Below, one piece after another: positions 44,274 through 52,496 of a stretch of DNA of 64,000 nt. A program made the position numbers and the translations under genes. Position 1 is the first letter of the stretch. The number at the start of each line of letters is the position of its first letter. The notes under the pieces are model-generated. The model did not search any database, was not told the origin of the DNA, and saw nothing but the letters and a program-made list of their open reading frames with translations. The stretch is from Balneola vulgaris DSM 17893. Lineage in GTDB: Bacteria; Bacteroidota; Rhodothermia; Balneolales; Balneolaceae. The stretch covers positions 1,077,212 to 1,141,211 of the forward strand of contig NZ_AQXH01000001.1 in the NCBI RefSeq assembly GCF_000375465.1, written 5' to 3'.

Positions 44274-45443
44274 CTAAACGTATTTGATAGTTTTCAATAA
44301 TCGATATTTATTTTTTTCACGAATTTTTGTCCGAAAAACACCAATAAGCAAAGCAATTACTATAAATAAATTGCGTGCAGAATAGATTACATGACTCTTA
44401 GAATATTCCATTATCATGTATATAAAACATAAATATAGACCTAAAATCACCACTCTACTTAAATAATTTTTTGTTTTTTTGAGTATCCTGATGGGTTGAT
44501 ATAAAATAATCGCCCAAATCATAAAAGCAATAATTCCTCCATCATATAATATTTGCAAAATGAAATTATGAGGATGGTACGGGTTGGGCAAATCATTACC
44601 TAATCCCCAACCTACAATTGGATGTACGGCAATCTCTTGAATAGTATCCTCCCAAATCAAGATACGGGTGAATGTCGATACATCATCTTTAACATTGACA
44701 AAATTAAATTCGAATAAACGATTTAATCCTGATTCAATATTAAATAAATTATATATACCAGTTAATCCACCTACAACAAACAGTGCGATTAAAATCAATT
44801 TACCTTTATTAAATTCATTATTGTAAATAAATATTATATAATAAACAGGGACAAGCAGTGAAAAAATAACCGCACCTCTTGAATTCGATAAAAATATCCC
44901 AAACAATATAACTACAATCAAAATAGCTTTAGTTTTTGAAATTCTTTTTGCTGCAAAAGCAGGAACTAGTATTAAAAATGATAAAGATAAATTATAACCG
45001 AGAGCTAGATAATCAACAATATTGAAAAAATTTCGATAATCTCCACTAATTATCGAGCCTACAATTAGTAAGATAGAAACAATAAACCCATTTAACAGCA
45101 AGCCTTTTATTAGGCCATTAATAAAGTAATCATGATTATTTATTAATGTAATAAGACCAATAATAATTGATGAATTTAGCATAATAAACATTTCAACATT
45201 TAATGAACCAAAAATCAAAAAATGGAAATAATAATAAGTAGGAAGTGAAAGACTTGAGAAAATGAAAATTAAATCTAATTTATTTGGTTTTTTTAATTTT
45301 ACTGAAAAAAATGTTATTAAAATATATATTGAGCCAACTATAGCTAGTATAGTTACGCTTTTTATTTTTGTAAACCTTTCAATGGTACTCGAATACATTA
45401 AAATTGACAGAACTAAACCATTTAAATAGTAAAGATATTTCAT
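44274..45443 (-). CDS. Wzy/WaaL-type O-antigen polymerase or ligase
   Basis: A 389-residue, very hydrophobic protein with about eleven membrane helices. It has one large extracytoplasmic loop near 240-310 containing the family-type segment HPIVGWGLGNDLPNPYHPHNFIL, the usual place of functional Arg/His residues. It belongs to the O-antigen ligase/Wzy_C superfamily. It ends where the remnant of another polymerase begins, so it probably took over chain polymerisation. Whether it polymerises units or ligates chains cannot be told from sequence alone. Very AT-rich coding. Confidence 0.82.
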   Translation of the reverse strand: MKYLYYLNGLVLSILMYSSTIERFTKIKSVTILAIVGSIYILITFFSVKLKKPNKLDLIFIFSSLSLPTYYYFHFLIFGSLNVEMFIMLNSSIIIGLITLINNHDYFINGLIKGLLLNGFIVSILLIVGSIISGDYRNFFNIVDYLALGYNLSLSFLILVPAFAAKRISKTKAILIVVILFGIFLSNSRGAVIFSLLVPVYYIIFIYNNEFNKGKLILIALFVVGGLTGIYNLFNIESGLNRLFEFNFVNVKDDVSTFTRILIWEDTIQEIAVHPIVGWGLGNDLPNPYHPHNFILQILYDGGIIAFMIWAIILYQPIRILKKTKNYLSRVVILGLYLCFIYMIMEYSKSHVIYSARNLFIVIALLIGVFRTKIREKNKYRLLKTIKYV

Positions 45444-45446
45444 ATG

Positions 45447-46334
45447 TTACCAACCTGAAAGAATACCATAAAAACCTTTTCTAAGACCAAAAAAGAAGGG
45501 ATTGATCGTAGAAATCATTCTAAGCTTTTCTATAAAGGCTAACTTAGAAAACAAAATTTTCAAAAACTTTCCATTTTCATAATATGCGTTGCATTTGATT
45601 CTCTCTTTTATCATTTCTTTTCCAGATTCGCTCAATTGCTCACTAAAATTCTCATAAAATATTTCAAATGCATACCACCTTTTTAATAACCTTTCTTTAT
45701 AATCGTAAACACTCATATTCAGGTTATACGTATTACCTTCATGAACTCTCCAAAAGCAACAGATTACATCAGAATGAATAATTTGTATTTGATTTAAGTG
45801 CGAAAATGCTATTTCTAACCAAGTATCTTCGTTAGGAAGTTCTTCCGGAACAGGAAAAAGTAATTCTACAAGTTTCTCATTCATTAAAGGAGATTGTCCA
45901 CTTGGATTTCCTTTACCTTTTCTTTTAGGTACAACTTTTCCATCAAATTTCGGATCTTCTGAAAATGTTTTAATTTTATACAGCCCTGTTCCAGGAGTGT
46001 TCTCATTTAATCTTTTGGCAACTTTTAATCTATTTAAAAGACTACCTTCAGGCATTATATCGTCACCTGCAAATAAACACTTATACTTTCCCTCTGCTAG
46101 CAAAACACCGAGGTTAAAGGCAGATACTTTACCCTTCGAAGTATTTTTTATATATCTTATATTTTCATGATTATTCTCATATGATTTGATAATTTCTGCA
46201 GTACTATCTGTAGAATTATCGTCGACAACTAAGACTTCGAAATCTAATCCTGTTTGACTTAATATGCTTTCCAAGGTTTCAGAAACATATTTCTCTTCGT
46301 TGTAAACAGCTAGTACAACTGATACATCTTTCAT
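45447..46334 (-). CDS. family 2 glycosyltransferase
   Basis: A 295-residue GT-A enzyme with VSVVLAVYNEEKYVSETL, LEVLVVDDNSTDSTAEI-like (FEVLVVDDNSTDST), a DXD-type GDD (FAGDDIMPEG), and the acceptor-side segment EDTWLEIAFSH. It adds one sugar of the repeat unit at the inner membrane; the donor is unknown. It starts by ATGA overlap with the sulfotransferase-like gene. With the GT4 at 34100 it is one of only two glycosyltransferases recognised in the locus. Confidence 0.87.
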   Translation of the reverse strand: MKDVSVVLAVYNEEKYVSETLESILSQTGLDFEVLVVDDNSTDSTAEIIKSYENNHENIRYIKNTSKGKVSAFNLGVLLAEGKYKCLFAGDDIMPEGSLLNRLKVAKRLNENTPGTGLYKIKTFSEDPKFDGKVVPKRKGKGNPSGQSPLMNEKLVELLFPVPEELPNEDTWLEIAFSHLNQIQIIHSDVICCFWRVHEGNTYNLNMSVYDYKERLLKRWYAFEIFYENFSEQLSESGKEMIKERIKCNAYYENGKFLKILFSKLAFIEKLRMISTINPFFFGLRKGFYGILSGW

Positions 46335-47317
46335 AGCTTTTCTAAAATTGGTTCTAATTTCTCGATTTCATCCCTAAATGGACTTTCTTTCCATTTACCT
46401 ATATTCTTTTTTGATATATGGGGCTTGAATCTCGACTGCCTCTTTTCATTGCTTATATCTATTCCCAAAAACTTCTTCACCCTTTTTACTTCATCTTCAT
46501 AATTTCCGATTAATTCTTCAAAGCTTAGCCAATGCACATAACTCATTTTAGAAAGTTGAATTTTTTGGGCTAATAACAGCTCTCTTATGCCAATAATAAA
46601 TTCAGAGGCTTTCAAATGTTTGGATTCTAGCTCTAGACCATTTGCCTCAACGTCCAAAGCTATTTTTGTATTGACCATTCTTTTTAATTCATTTCTTATT
46701 TCTATGTATTGATCTTTCCAATTTCGATCTACGACTAGAACTTTTGCTCTTGGCATGAATCTATTAAATGAATTTATATATGCTGGAGCAATCATTTGGT
46801 CAAATACCAACTTGAATCCATCTTTCCCATTTTTACTTGTATAATACTCAGCAATTGTATTAAATATTTCTTCGAGAATTTCTCGGATTTTTGATTCTGA
46901 GATAGACTTTTTATTTGATAAAACATCCTCCAAATAAACCGATAGCTTCTCACAAGATTGTGAATAAGCTTTTCCAAATCTTTTTCCAAAACCTGCTCTC
47001 CTGACTACCAGAGATTTGGGATATAAGTTTAATTTGTCAAGTCCATACCTTAAAGTTGAATATACTTTTGGAACTTCACTTTTATTAAACTTAGTAAAAC
47101 GATAAATATCATTTTCCAAACGTGATCGGTGTTGCTCTAGGTTGCCTGATTCAAGTACTTTGTCAAGAGTATCAAAGAATTGACCATGAGTAAATAAAGT
47201 GAACTCTGTTGGAACAATTATGCAATCATCACTTTCCTTTATTAAATCAATAAGTGCTCCTGATCCTGTCCAAAAGCCCCCTGAAACTGATATTATTTCA
47301 AATGATATTTTAGGCAT
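46331..47317 (-). CDS. sulfotransferase-like protein
   Basis: A 328-residue protein. The N-terminal SVSGGFWTGSGALIDLI resembles the PAPS 5'-phosphosulfate loop, with Gly/Ser where many bacterial sulfotransferases have R-G/S-G-T-S. A 3'-phosphate-type helix (KVLVVDRNWKDQY) follows. The C-terminal VHWLSFEELIGNYEDEVKRV, FLGI and HISKKNIGKWK segments are typical of sulfotransferase ends (RY-E-L plus S-KNIGKW). It is coupled to wzx by an 8-nt ATGCCTAA overlap and to the GT2 by ATGA. A glycan sulfation role is inferred; PAPS-synthesis genes are not in view. Confidence 0.7.
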   Translation of the reverse strand: MPKISFEIISVSGGFWTGSGALIDLIKESDDCIIVPTEFTLFTHGQFFDTLDKVLESGNLEQHRSRLENDIYRFTKFNKSEVPKVYSTLRYGLDKLNLYPKSLVVRRAGFGKRFGKAYSQSCEKLSVYLEDVLSNKKSISESKIREILEEIFNTIAEYYTSKNGKDGFKLVFDQMIAPAYINSFNRFMPRAKVLVVDRNWKDQYIEIRNELKRMVNTKIALDVEANGLELESKHLKASEFIIGIRELLLAQKIQLSKMSYVHWLSFEELIGNYEDEVKRVKKFLGIDISNEKRQSRFKPHISKKNIGKWKESPFRDEIEKLEPILEKL

Positions 47318-48809
47318 AGTGTCTATCTAGTGTGTTAAGCTCTACAAACGATTTATAGCATCTAAAAATAATCCAGGTTAATACTGCTAACACAAAAGTA
47401 ATGAATAGAAACATTAAAATACTGCCATCAAAAAATTGATTTACATTTGATTTATATAATTCAATTATTGAAAAAATTATTAACCCAATAGCAATCTCAG
47501 GAAGAATTTTTTTCAAGCTCATTTTCACTTTTACACCTGCATGAAATAGCAGCAATATTCCAAAATAGAAATAAGAAAAGGCAGTAGTGAATGAATACAA
47601 CATAATTGCTAAAAGAGAATCTTGATATAAATAACCCATATATAATGATATCAATGTAAATATTAACATACTAATCTGGAAGTATAAGCCAAGTTCTTGC
47701 TTTTCTAACACTGCTAGTAATGTTAGGATAGGAACAAATATAAAAACTGCTATTGACTGTACGATAAGAGCTTGAAAATATCTCCCACCTCCGGACCATT
47801 CATCTCCAAAAAGTAAACCGAATAATTCAGGGCCAAAAGCCGCGACAAAAACCAGAGGAATTACTGACATTTTGATAAGCAAATCAAAAACTTTAATCGA
47901 AAGATTACCCAGATCATCACTTGTAGTAAGTTTAGAAGCAATGGACATGAAAGATTTGCCCGTTCCCTCAGATATCAACCCAACTGGAGAGTTAGCTACT
48001 CGGTTAGCCATTAAATAAAAACCGGCTATCGCAGGACTAAACAGGCTCGCAATTATAACCATTGGTAGTTGCTTGGAGAGAACATTTGCTAGATCTGCCC
48101 ACACAGTAAATAAAGGAAATCTTTTATACCTATATAAAACGTACTTGATATGTTTAGCTCTTATCAGCTTGAGCAAAACTATATTCCTTTTAATTGATTG
48201 CTTAGCTATTACTATTAACCCTAATAATAGTCCCAAACCATATCCTAAACTTAACCCCATAAAATTATTAAAAAAAAAGTATCCTGTTGAACTTTGATAA
48301 CCTACCATTATTGAGTCTTGAGTCATTCTTGCATAAGCAATTTTAGACGGCTTATTTATTCTCAGATTCCAAAAAACAAATACTTTTATAGTGCCTGCTA
48401 AAAAAATTAAACATGGGATTAACCAAGAAAAAGTTATCAATTCTTTTCCATTGGGTAATTGAACTAAGAAATCTTGAAATATCAGGATCAAAAAGAACAA
48501 AGAAAGTGATATAGAGCTAACAAAAACAATAGAAATCAACAGTAAACTCATTGCGAGAATGTCATTCTCTGGAAGAATAATAGCTAGTTCATATCTTAGC
48601 GCAGAGATTAATGCAAAAGAAGCTACAACAGAAAGCAACAGGCCAAAGATTCCAAATTCTTCGGGCGAGTATATCCTTGTTAGAAAAGGTGAAGTAGCCA
48701 CAACAAGCAACTGCCCTATAAACGTACCAAATGATAAAGTTAAAGCCCCTTTAACAAAACCACCTAAATTCAGCTTATTGAGTATGTAAGCTTTTGTGAA
48801 TTTTATCAT
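47310..48809 (-). CDS. wzx: Wzx-type oligosaccharide flippase
   Basis: A 499-residue protein with about 12-14 membrane helices and the polysaccharide-flippase start (GALTLSFGTFIGQLL, ATSPFLTRIYSPEEFGIFGLL). It carries unit-linked undecaprenyl pyrophosphate across the inner membrane in the Wzy-dependent pathway. Its ATG overlaps the upstream aminotransferase stop by four bases. Wzx beside a Wzy/ligase-like gene, Wzz and Wza establishes the Wzy-dependent route for this locus. Confidence 0.9.
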   Translation of the reverse strand: MIKFTKAYILNKLNLGGFVKGALTLSFGTFIGQLLVVATSPFLTRIYSPEEFGIFGLLLSVVASFALISALRYELAIILPENDILAMSLLLISIVFVSSISLSLFFLILIFQDFLVQLPNGKELITFSWLIPCLIFLAGTIKVFVFWNLRINKPSKIAYARMTQDSIMVGYQSSTGYFFFNNFMGLSLGYGLGLLLGLIVIAKQSIKRNIVLLKLIRAKHIKYVLYRYKRFPLFTVWADLANVLSKQLPMVIIASLFSPAIAGFYLMANRVANSPVGLISEGTGKSFMSIASKLTTSDDLGNLSIKVFDLLIKMSVIPLVFVAAFGPELFGLLFGDEWSGGGRYFQALIVQSIAVFIFVPILTLLAVLEKQELGLYFQISMLIFTLISLYMGYLYQDSLLAIMLYSFTTAFSYFYFGILLLFHAGVKVKMSLKKILPEIAIGLIIFSIIELYKSNVNQFFDGSILMFLFITFVLAVLTWIIFRCYKSFVELNTLDRHYA

Positions 48810-49909
48810 TTGAAAAAATCACAGATTTTCTCTGCTACATATTTAATTTGCTCTTCTTGTAATTCAGGGTATAAAGGTAAAGAAAGTATTTCGTTTTGAG
48901 CTTCGAACGAGTTCGAAAAATCTTTCTCCGAAAATCCTAAATGGTTGTATGCCGGAAGTAAAGGCAATATTGTTGGATAATGTACTGATGTCTGAATTCC
49001 GTTCTCATTTAGAAAATCTGCAAGCTTATCTCTCTTTTCCGCTCTAATTACATATAGATGAAAAGAATGCTTTGTGTTAGGCCTGATTTTCGGAATCCGG
49101 ATTTCTTCAATATCCCTTAGATGGAGGTCGTATTTTGAAGCATTATTGATACGATCGTCAGTCCATTTCAGTATGTGCTTGAGCTTCACATTTAAGACAG
49201 CAGCTTGTATTCCATCAAGACGGCTATTGATACCTTCCATCTTATGTTCATGTTTTACTAATGCACCATGTCTGGCATACATTCTGCACTTTTCAGCTAA
49301 TTCATCATCATTCGTTATAATAGCACCTGCATCTCCGTATGCCCCAAGATTCTTGCCCGGGTAGAAACTGAATGAACCTGCTATACCTATCAACCCTGCT
49401 CTTTGATTATTGAATTCAGAAAAATGAGACTGTGCACAATCTTCGATCACAAATAAATTGTGTTTTTTTGCTATAGCCATAATATGATCCATATCACACA
49501 TTTGACCATATAAATGAACAGGCATTATCGCTTTAGTATTCTCATTAATAAGCGATTCCAGCTTATCCGGATCCATTGTATAATACTCCGGTTCAATGTC
49601 AACAAATACCGGATTAGCTCCTGCCTGAGAAATAGTCTCTGAAGATGATATCCAACTATTAGCAGGAGTAATTACTTCATCACCATTCCCTATGCCCAGC
49701 ATCTTCATGATGATGTACAAAGAATCAGTTCCGTTTCCGACTGAAATACAGTGTTTTACTCCGTATTTCTTAGAAAAATTTTCTTCAAATTCTGACACCT
49801 CATTTCCGCCAATAAACGCTGTGTTAGAAATAATTCTATTTATAGCATTATCCATTTCAGGTTTAATGGATTCGTATTGGGATTTAAGATCAACAAATGG
49901 GATTTTCAT
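48806..49909 (-). CDS. wbpE: DegT/DnrJ/EryC1/StrS aminotransferase (WbpE-like)
   Basis: PLP-dependent sugar aminotransferase that would convert UDP-3-keto-GlcNAcA to its 3-amino form. Start 49909 (MKIPFVDLKSQYESIKP) gives the standard family N-terminus and leaves one base after the upstream stop; a longer frame to 49954 would overlap it. The 367 residues include GNGTDSLYIIMK, HLYGQMCDMD, VIEDCAQSHFSEFNNQ and the PLP Lys in FYPGKNLGAYGDAGA. Neighbours WbpD- and WbpB-like directly upstream give the same reaction order as in Pseudomonas. Confidence 0.9.
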   Translation of the reverse strand: MKIPFVDLKSQYESIKPEMDNAINRIISNTAFIGGNEVSEFEENFSKKYGVKHCISVGNGTDSLYIIMKMLGIGNGDEVITPANSWISSSETISQAGANPVFVDIEPEYYTMDPDKLESLINENTKAIMPVHLYGQMCDMDHIMAIAKKHNLFVIEDCAQSHFSEFNNQRAGLIGIAGSFSFYPGKNLGAYGDAGAIITNDDELAEKCRMYARHGALVKHEHKMEGINSRLDGIQAAVLNVKLKHILKWTDDRINNASKYDLHLRDIEEIRIPKIRPNTKHSFHLYVIRAEKRDKLADFLNENGIQTSVHYPTILPLLPAYNHLGFSEKDFSNSFEAQNEILSLPLYPELQEEQIKYVAEKICDFFK

Positions 49910-49910
49910 A

Positions 49911-50366
49911 TTATTTAAGTTTTCTTGCCGGATTACCGACATATACTCCTTCACTATTTATATTTTTCGTAACTACTGCACCGGCTCCTATCACTACATT
50001 ATCACAAATAGTAACAGGCAATATTGTAGCATTGCTTCCAATACTGACATTATTTCCAATATTTGTTTTCTTCCACTTTTCTTTATCGCCTCTTGCGGGG
50101 CCTCCTCCGCTAAAAACATCGTTTATGAACATAACCCCATGCCCAATAAAACAATCCTCTCCAATAGTCACCAGCTCGCATACGAAACTGTGCGATTGTA
50201 TTCGACAACGAGCACCTATTGTCACATCTTTTTGAATTTCAACAAACGGCCCGATAAAGCAATTATCTCCAATTATACAACCGTACAAATTAGTTGGCTC
50301 AACAAGAGTTACTTCTGAGCCAAACTCAACATTTTTTATCCCGGTTTTTAACTTCTTAGGTTCCAT
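49911..50366 (-). CDS. wbpD: UDP-3-amino-GlcNAcA N-acetyltransferase (WbpD-like)
   Basis: A left-handed beta-helix acetyltransferase of 151 residues: hexapeptide repeats run through most of it (YGCIIGDNCFIGPFVEIQ, TIGEDCFIGHGV, NIGNNVSIGSNATI, VIGAGAVVTKN). The family active-site His lies in IGHGVMFIND. It would N-acetylate the 3-amino group from acetyl-CoA, giving UDP-GlcNAc3NAcA. It is rather short compared with WbpD proteins near 190 residues, lacking part of the N-terminal coils, but the catalytic region is complete. Confidence 0.85.
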   Translation of the reverse strand: MEPKKLKTGIKNVEFGSEVTLVEPTNLYGCIIGDNCFIGPFVEIQKDVTIGARCRIQSHSFVCELVTIGEDCFIGHGVMFINDVFSGGGPARGDKEKWKKTNIGNNVSIGSNATILPVTICDNVVIGAGAVVTKNINSEGVYVGNPARKLK

Positions 50367-50371
50367 ATCAT

Positions 50372-51379
50372 TTATTTTGATGCAGCTTCATAAATCTTGT
50401 CAATAATCTCAACGGTTTTCAGACCTTCAAACGAATTGGTTGATATAGAACCCCCGTTTTGTAAGACATCTACAACGTTCTTGTATACCTCGTCATGATT
50501 AGACATGGATCCCTGATAGTGTCCGTAATTATTCGCTTTATTTCCCTCAGGTAAGTCCTCAAATTTAAAGTCCTTGATATTCTGGTATTCTAACTCATTG
50601 AGATACTGGCCACCTATTTTTACTGTACCTTTTTCGCCAAATATAGTTAATGAACCTTCCATATTCCCACCATAACTATTTACGGTATAGTTTATCGCTC
50701 CAATAGCCCCATTATAAAATTCAAGTGTCACAACTCCACTATCTTCAAACTCGATGATATTTTGATGATGAAAATTTCTAGTAATAGCTTGAGCACTTTT
50801 AACATCTCCAATCATCCAATACAACAAATCAATAAAGTGGCTAAATTGAGTAAATAAAGTACCCCCATCCAAATCCTTACTTCCCTTCCAAGAATTTGTG
50901 TAGTAATCTTCATTTCTATTCCAGAAACAACTTAACTGGATGCTGTATATTTTTCCAAATACTCCTTCATCGATTGCTTTTTTTACTGCTGATACGGGTG
51001 GATTGAATCTATTTTGTTTTATGGCAAAAAGCCTTTTGTTATTTTTTTCTGCTGCCTGAATCATTAAACCACAATCATGAACATTAATTGCCATTGGTTT
51101 TTCACATAAAACATGAAAACCTGCATTAAGTGCCTTAATGGAATGCTCAGCATGAAGCCCGTTTGGAGAACAAATCGATACCACATCAACATTCTTTTCA
51201 TTTTTTAAAAGATCATCAATATCTTTATAAGAAGAAGCAGCATATTCTTTACCCAGCGATTCTGCTTTTTCGGGTATTATATCACAAACAGCTTCAAGCT
51301 TTGCAAAATTTGAAATATGCTCTGCATGTCTTTGTGCAATTCTACCGCAACCAATTATTGCAAATCTAATTTTACTCAT
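50372..51379 (-). CDS. wbpB: UDP-GlcNAcA 3-dehydrogenase (WbpB-like, Gfo/Idh/MocA)
   Basis: A 335-residue oxidoreductase that would oxidise C3 of UDP-GlcNAcA for the following aminotransferase. It has a Rossmann start IRFAIIGCGRIAQRHAEHI, the catalytic Lys in VLCEKPMAINV, AIKQNRFNPPV, and the substrate-side His motif TQFSHFIDLLYWM. The position directly before WbpD and WbpE supports WbpB over other Gfo/Idh roles. Its start overlaps the phosphonoacetaldehyde reductase gene by ATGA. Confidence 0.88.
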   Translation of the reverse strand: MSKIRFAIIGCGRIAQRHAEHISNFAKLEAVCDIIPEKAESLGKEYAASSYKDIDDLLKNEKNVDVVSICSPNGLHAEHSIKALNAGFHVLCEKPMAINVHDCGLMIQAAEKNNKRLFAIKQNRFNPPVSAVKKAIDEGVFGKIYSIQLSCFWNRNEDYYTNSWKGSKDLDGGTLFTQFSHFIDLLYWMIGDVKSAQAITRNFHHQNIIEFEDSGVVTLEFYNGAIGAINYTVNSYGGNMEGSLTIFGEKGTVKIGGQYLNELEYQNIKDFKFEDLPEGNKANNYGHYQGSMSNHDEVYKNVVDVLQNGGSISTNSFEGLKTVEIIDKIYEAASK

Positions 51380-52494
51380 AACGCTTTCTTTAAAATTTCA
51401 AGTAACATATTCTTATCTAGTTTAATTGGGTGATTTTGCAATCTCTCAACGTTAACACTCTTAACCAGATCATCTAAATCTTCTTCATCATGTAAACCAA
51501 TCTCCTTAAGTCTTAGCTTTAATCCAAGACTTTCCACCAACCCATAAAATCTATTTTTCGCTAATTCCACATCATTAGTTCCAAATTTTTGAACTAACTG
51601 ATTCATATATTTATCAAGCTCAATATTTTCCTGAACCAATGCCAATTTTTTGTTCAATACAAAAAAATGACCTAAAGTTACTGCTACTGCATGCCCATGA
51701 GGTATTTGATATTTAGATGTTAACCCATAAGACATAGCATGTGGAGCTGTTGTTTTAGATATATTTATAGCCTTTCCTGCTAAATTAGACCCTTTTGCCA
51801 TCTTAAGCCTAGAATCAGGACATGGATTATGAACCGCATTTTTAATATTATCTAAAATTAGATCAATCGCCTCTAATGAATATTTTTTACTCAGTTCTGT
51901 TGTGCCATTTGCCCAACCTGATTCTATGGCTTGGCTTAAGGCATCGAGACCAGAAACTGCTGTCTGATATGGTGACATTGAATAGGTGAGTGTAGGATCA
52001 ATTATTGAGTAATCTGGTAATATATCAGAGTGTGCTACAGAATATTTTATTGATTGGATATAAGCCACTGCAAAATGAGTAGCTTCGCTACCTGAACCCG
52101 ACGTTGTTGGAATAGCAACAATAGGAGCTAATTTATTTAATTGTAAATAATCTCCTTTTATCATATTTGTAGCTTCGTCGGCCTTATCTGGAAGTACGGA
52201 TATAATTTTTGCTGTGTCAATTACACTGCCCCCGCCTACTGCAATTATCAGATCTGGATCAAAATCATTTATTAGTGAAGCACCTTCCAGTAAATCCTCA
52301 ATTTTAGGGTTCTCTTCGAATCCAAAATATCTAAAGGTATTAATACCCTTTAATGTTGTATCAATAATACTCTCAGCGCCAGATTGTCTATACGATTTAC
52401 CACCCGTAACAACAAATACTTTTGAAGGAGAATGATTAGCAATAACTGACTTCAGATTATCTAAAGCTCCGTTTCCAAAGTATTCAGTTTGCAT
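51376..52494 (-). CDS. iron-type alcohol dehydrogenase, probable phosphonoacetaldehyde reductase
   Basis: A 372-residue group III metal-dependent dehydrogenase. It has the NAD loop GGGSVIDTAKI, TTSGSGSEATHFA, and metal ligands spread over DALSQAIESGWANG and KYQIPHGHAVAVTLGHF. Enzymes of this type adjacent to PEP mutase and phosphonopyruvate decarboxylase (PhpC-like) reduce phosphonoacetaldehyde to 2-hydroxyethylphosphonate. That is the best call from context. No aminotransferase of the 2-aminoethylphosphonate type is in the cluster, so hydroxyethylphosphonate is the more likely product. Confidence 0.85.
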   Translation of the reverse strand: MQTEYFGNGALDNLKSVIANHSPSKVFVVTGGKSYRQSGAESIIDTTLKGINTFRYFGFEENPKIEDLLEGASLINDFDPDLIIAVGGGSVIDTAKIISVLPDKADEATNMIKGDYLQLNKLAPIVAIPTTSGSGSEATHFAVAYIQSIKYSVAHSDILPDYSIIDPTLTYSMSPYQTAVSGLDALSQAIESGWANGTTELSKKYSLEAIDLILDNIKNAVHNPCPDSRLKMAKGSNLAGKAINISKTTAPHAMSYGLTSKYQIPHGHAVAVTLGHFFVLNKKLALVQENIELDKYMNQLVQKFGTNDVELAKNRFYGLVESLGLKLRLKEIGLHDEEDLDDLVKSVNVERLQNHPIKLDKNMLLEILKKAL

Positions 52495-52496
52495 AG

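Noticed and set aside
49692-50318. 208-codon plus-strand frame opposite wbpE/wbpD
   Set aside because: It is antisense to two well-supported enzymes; the Cys/Phe/Tyr-rich text is typical of shadow frames.
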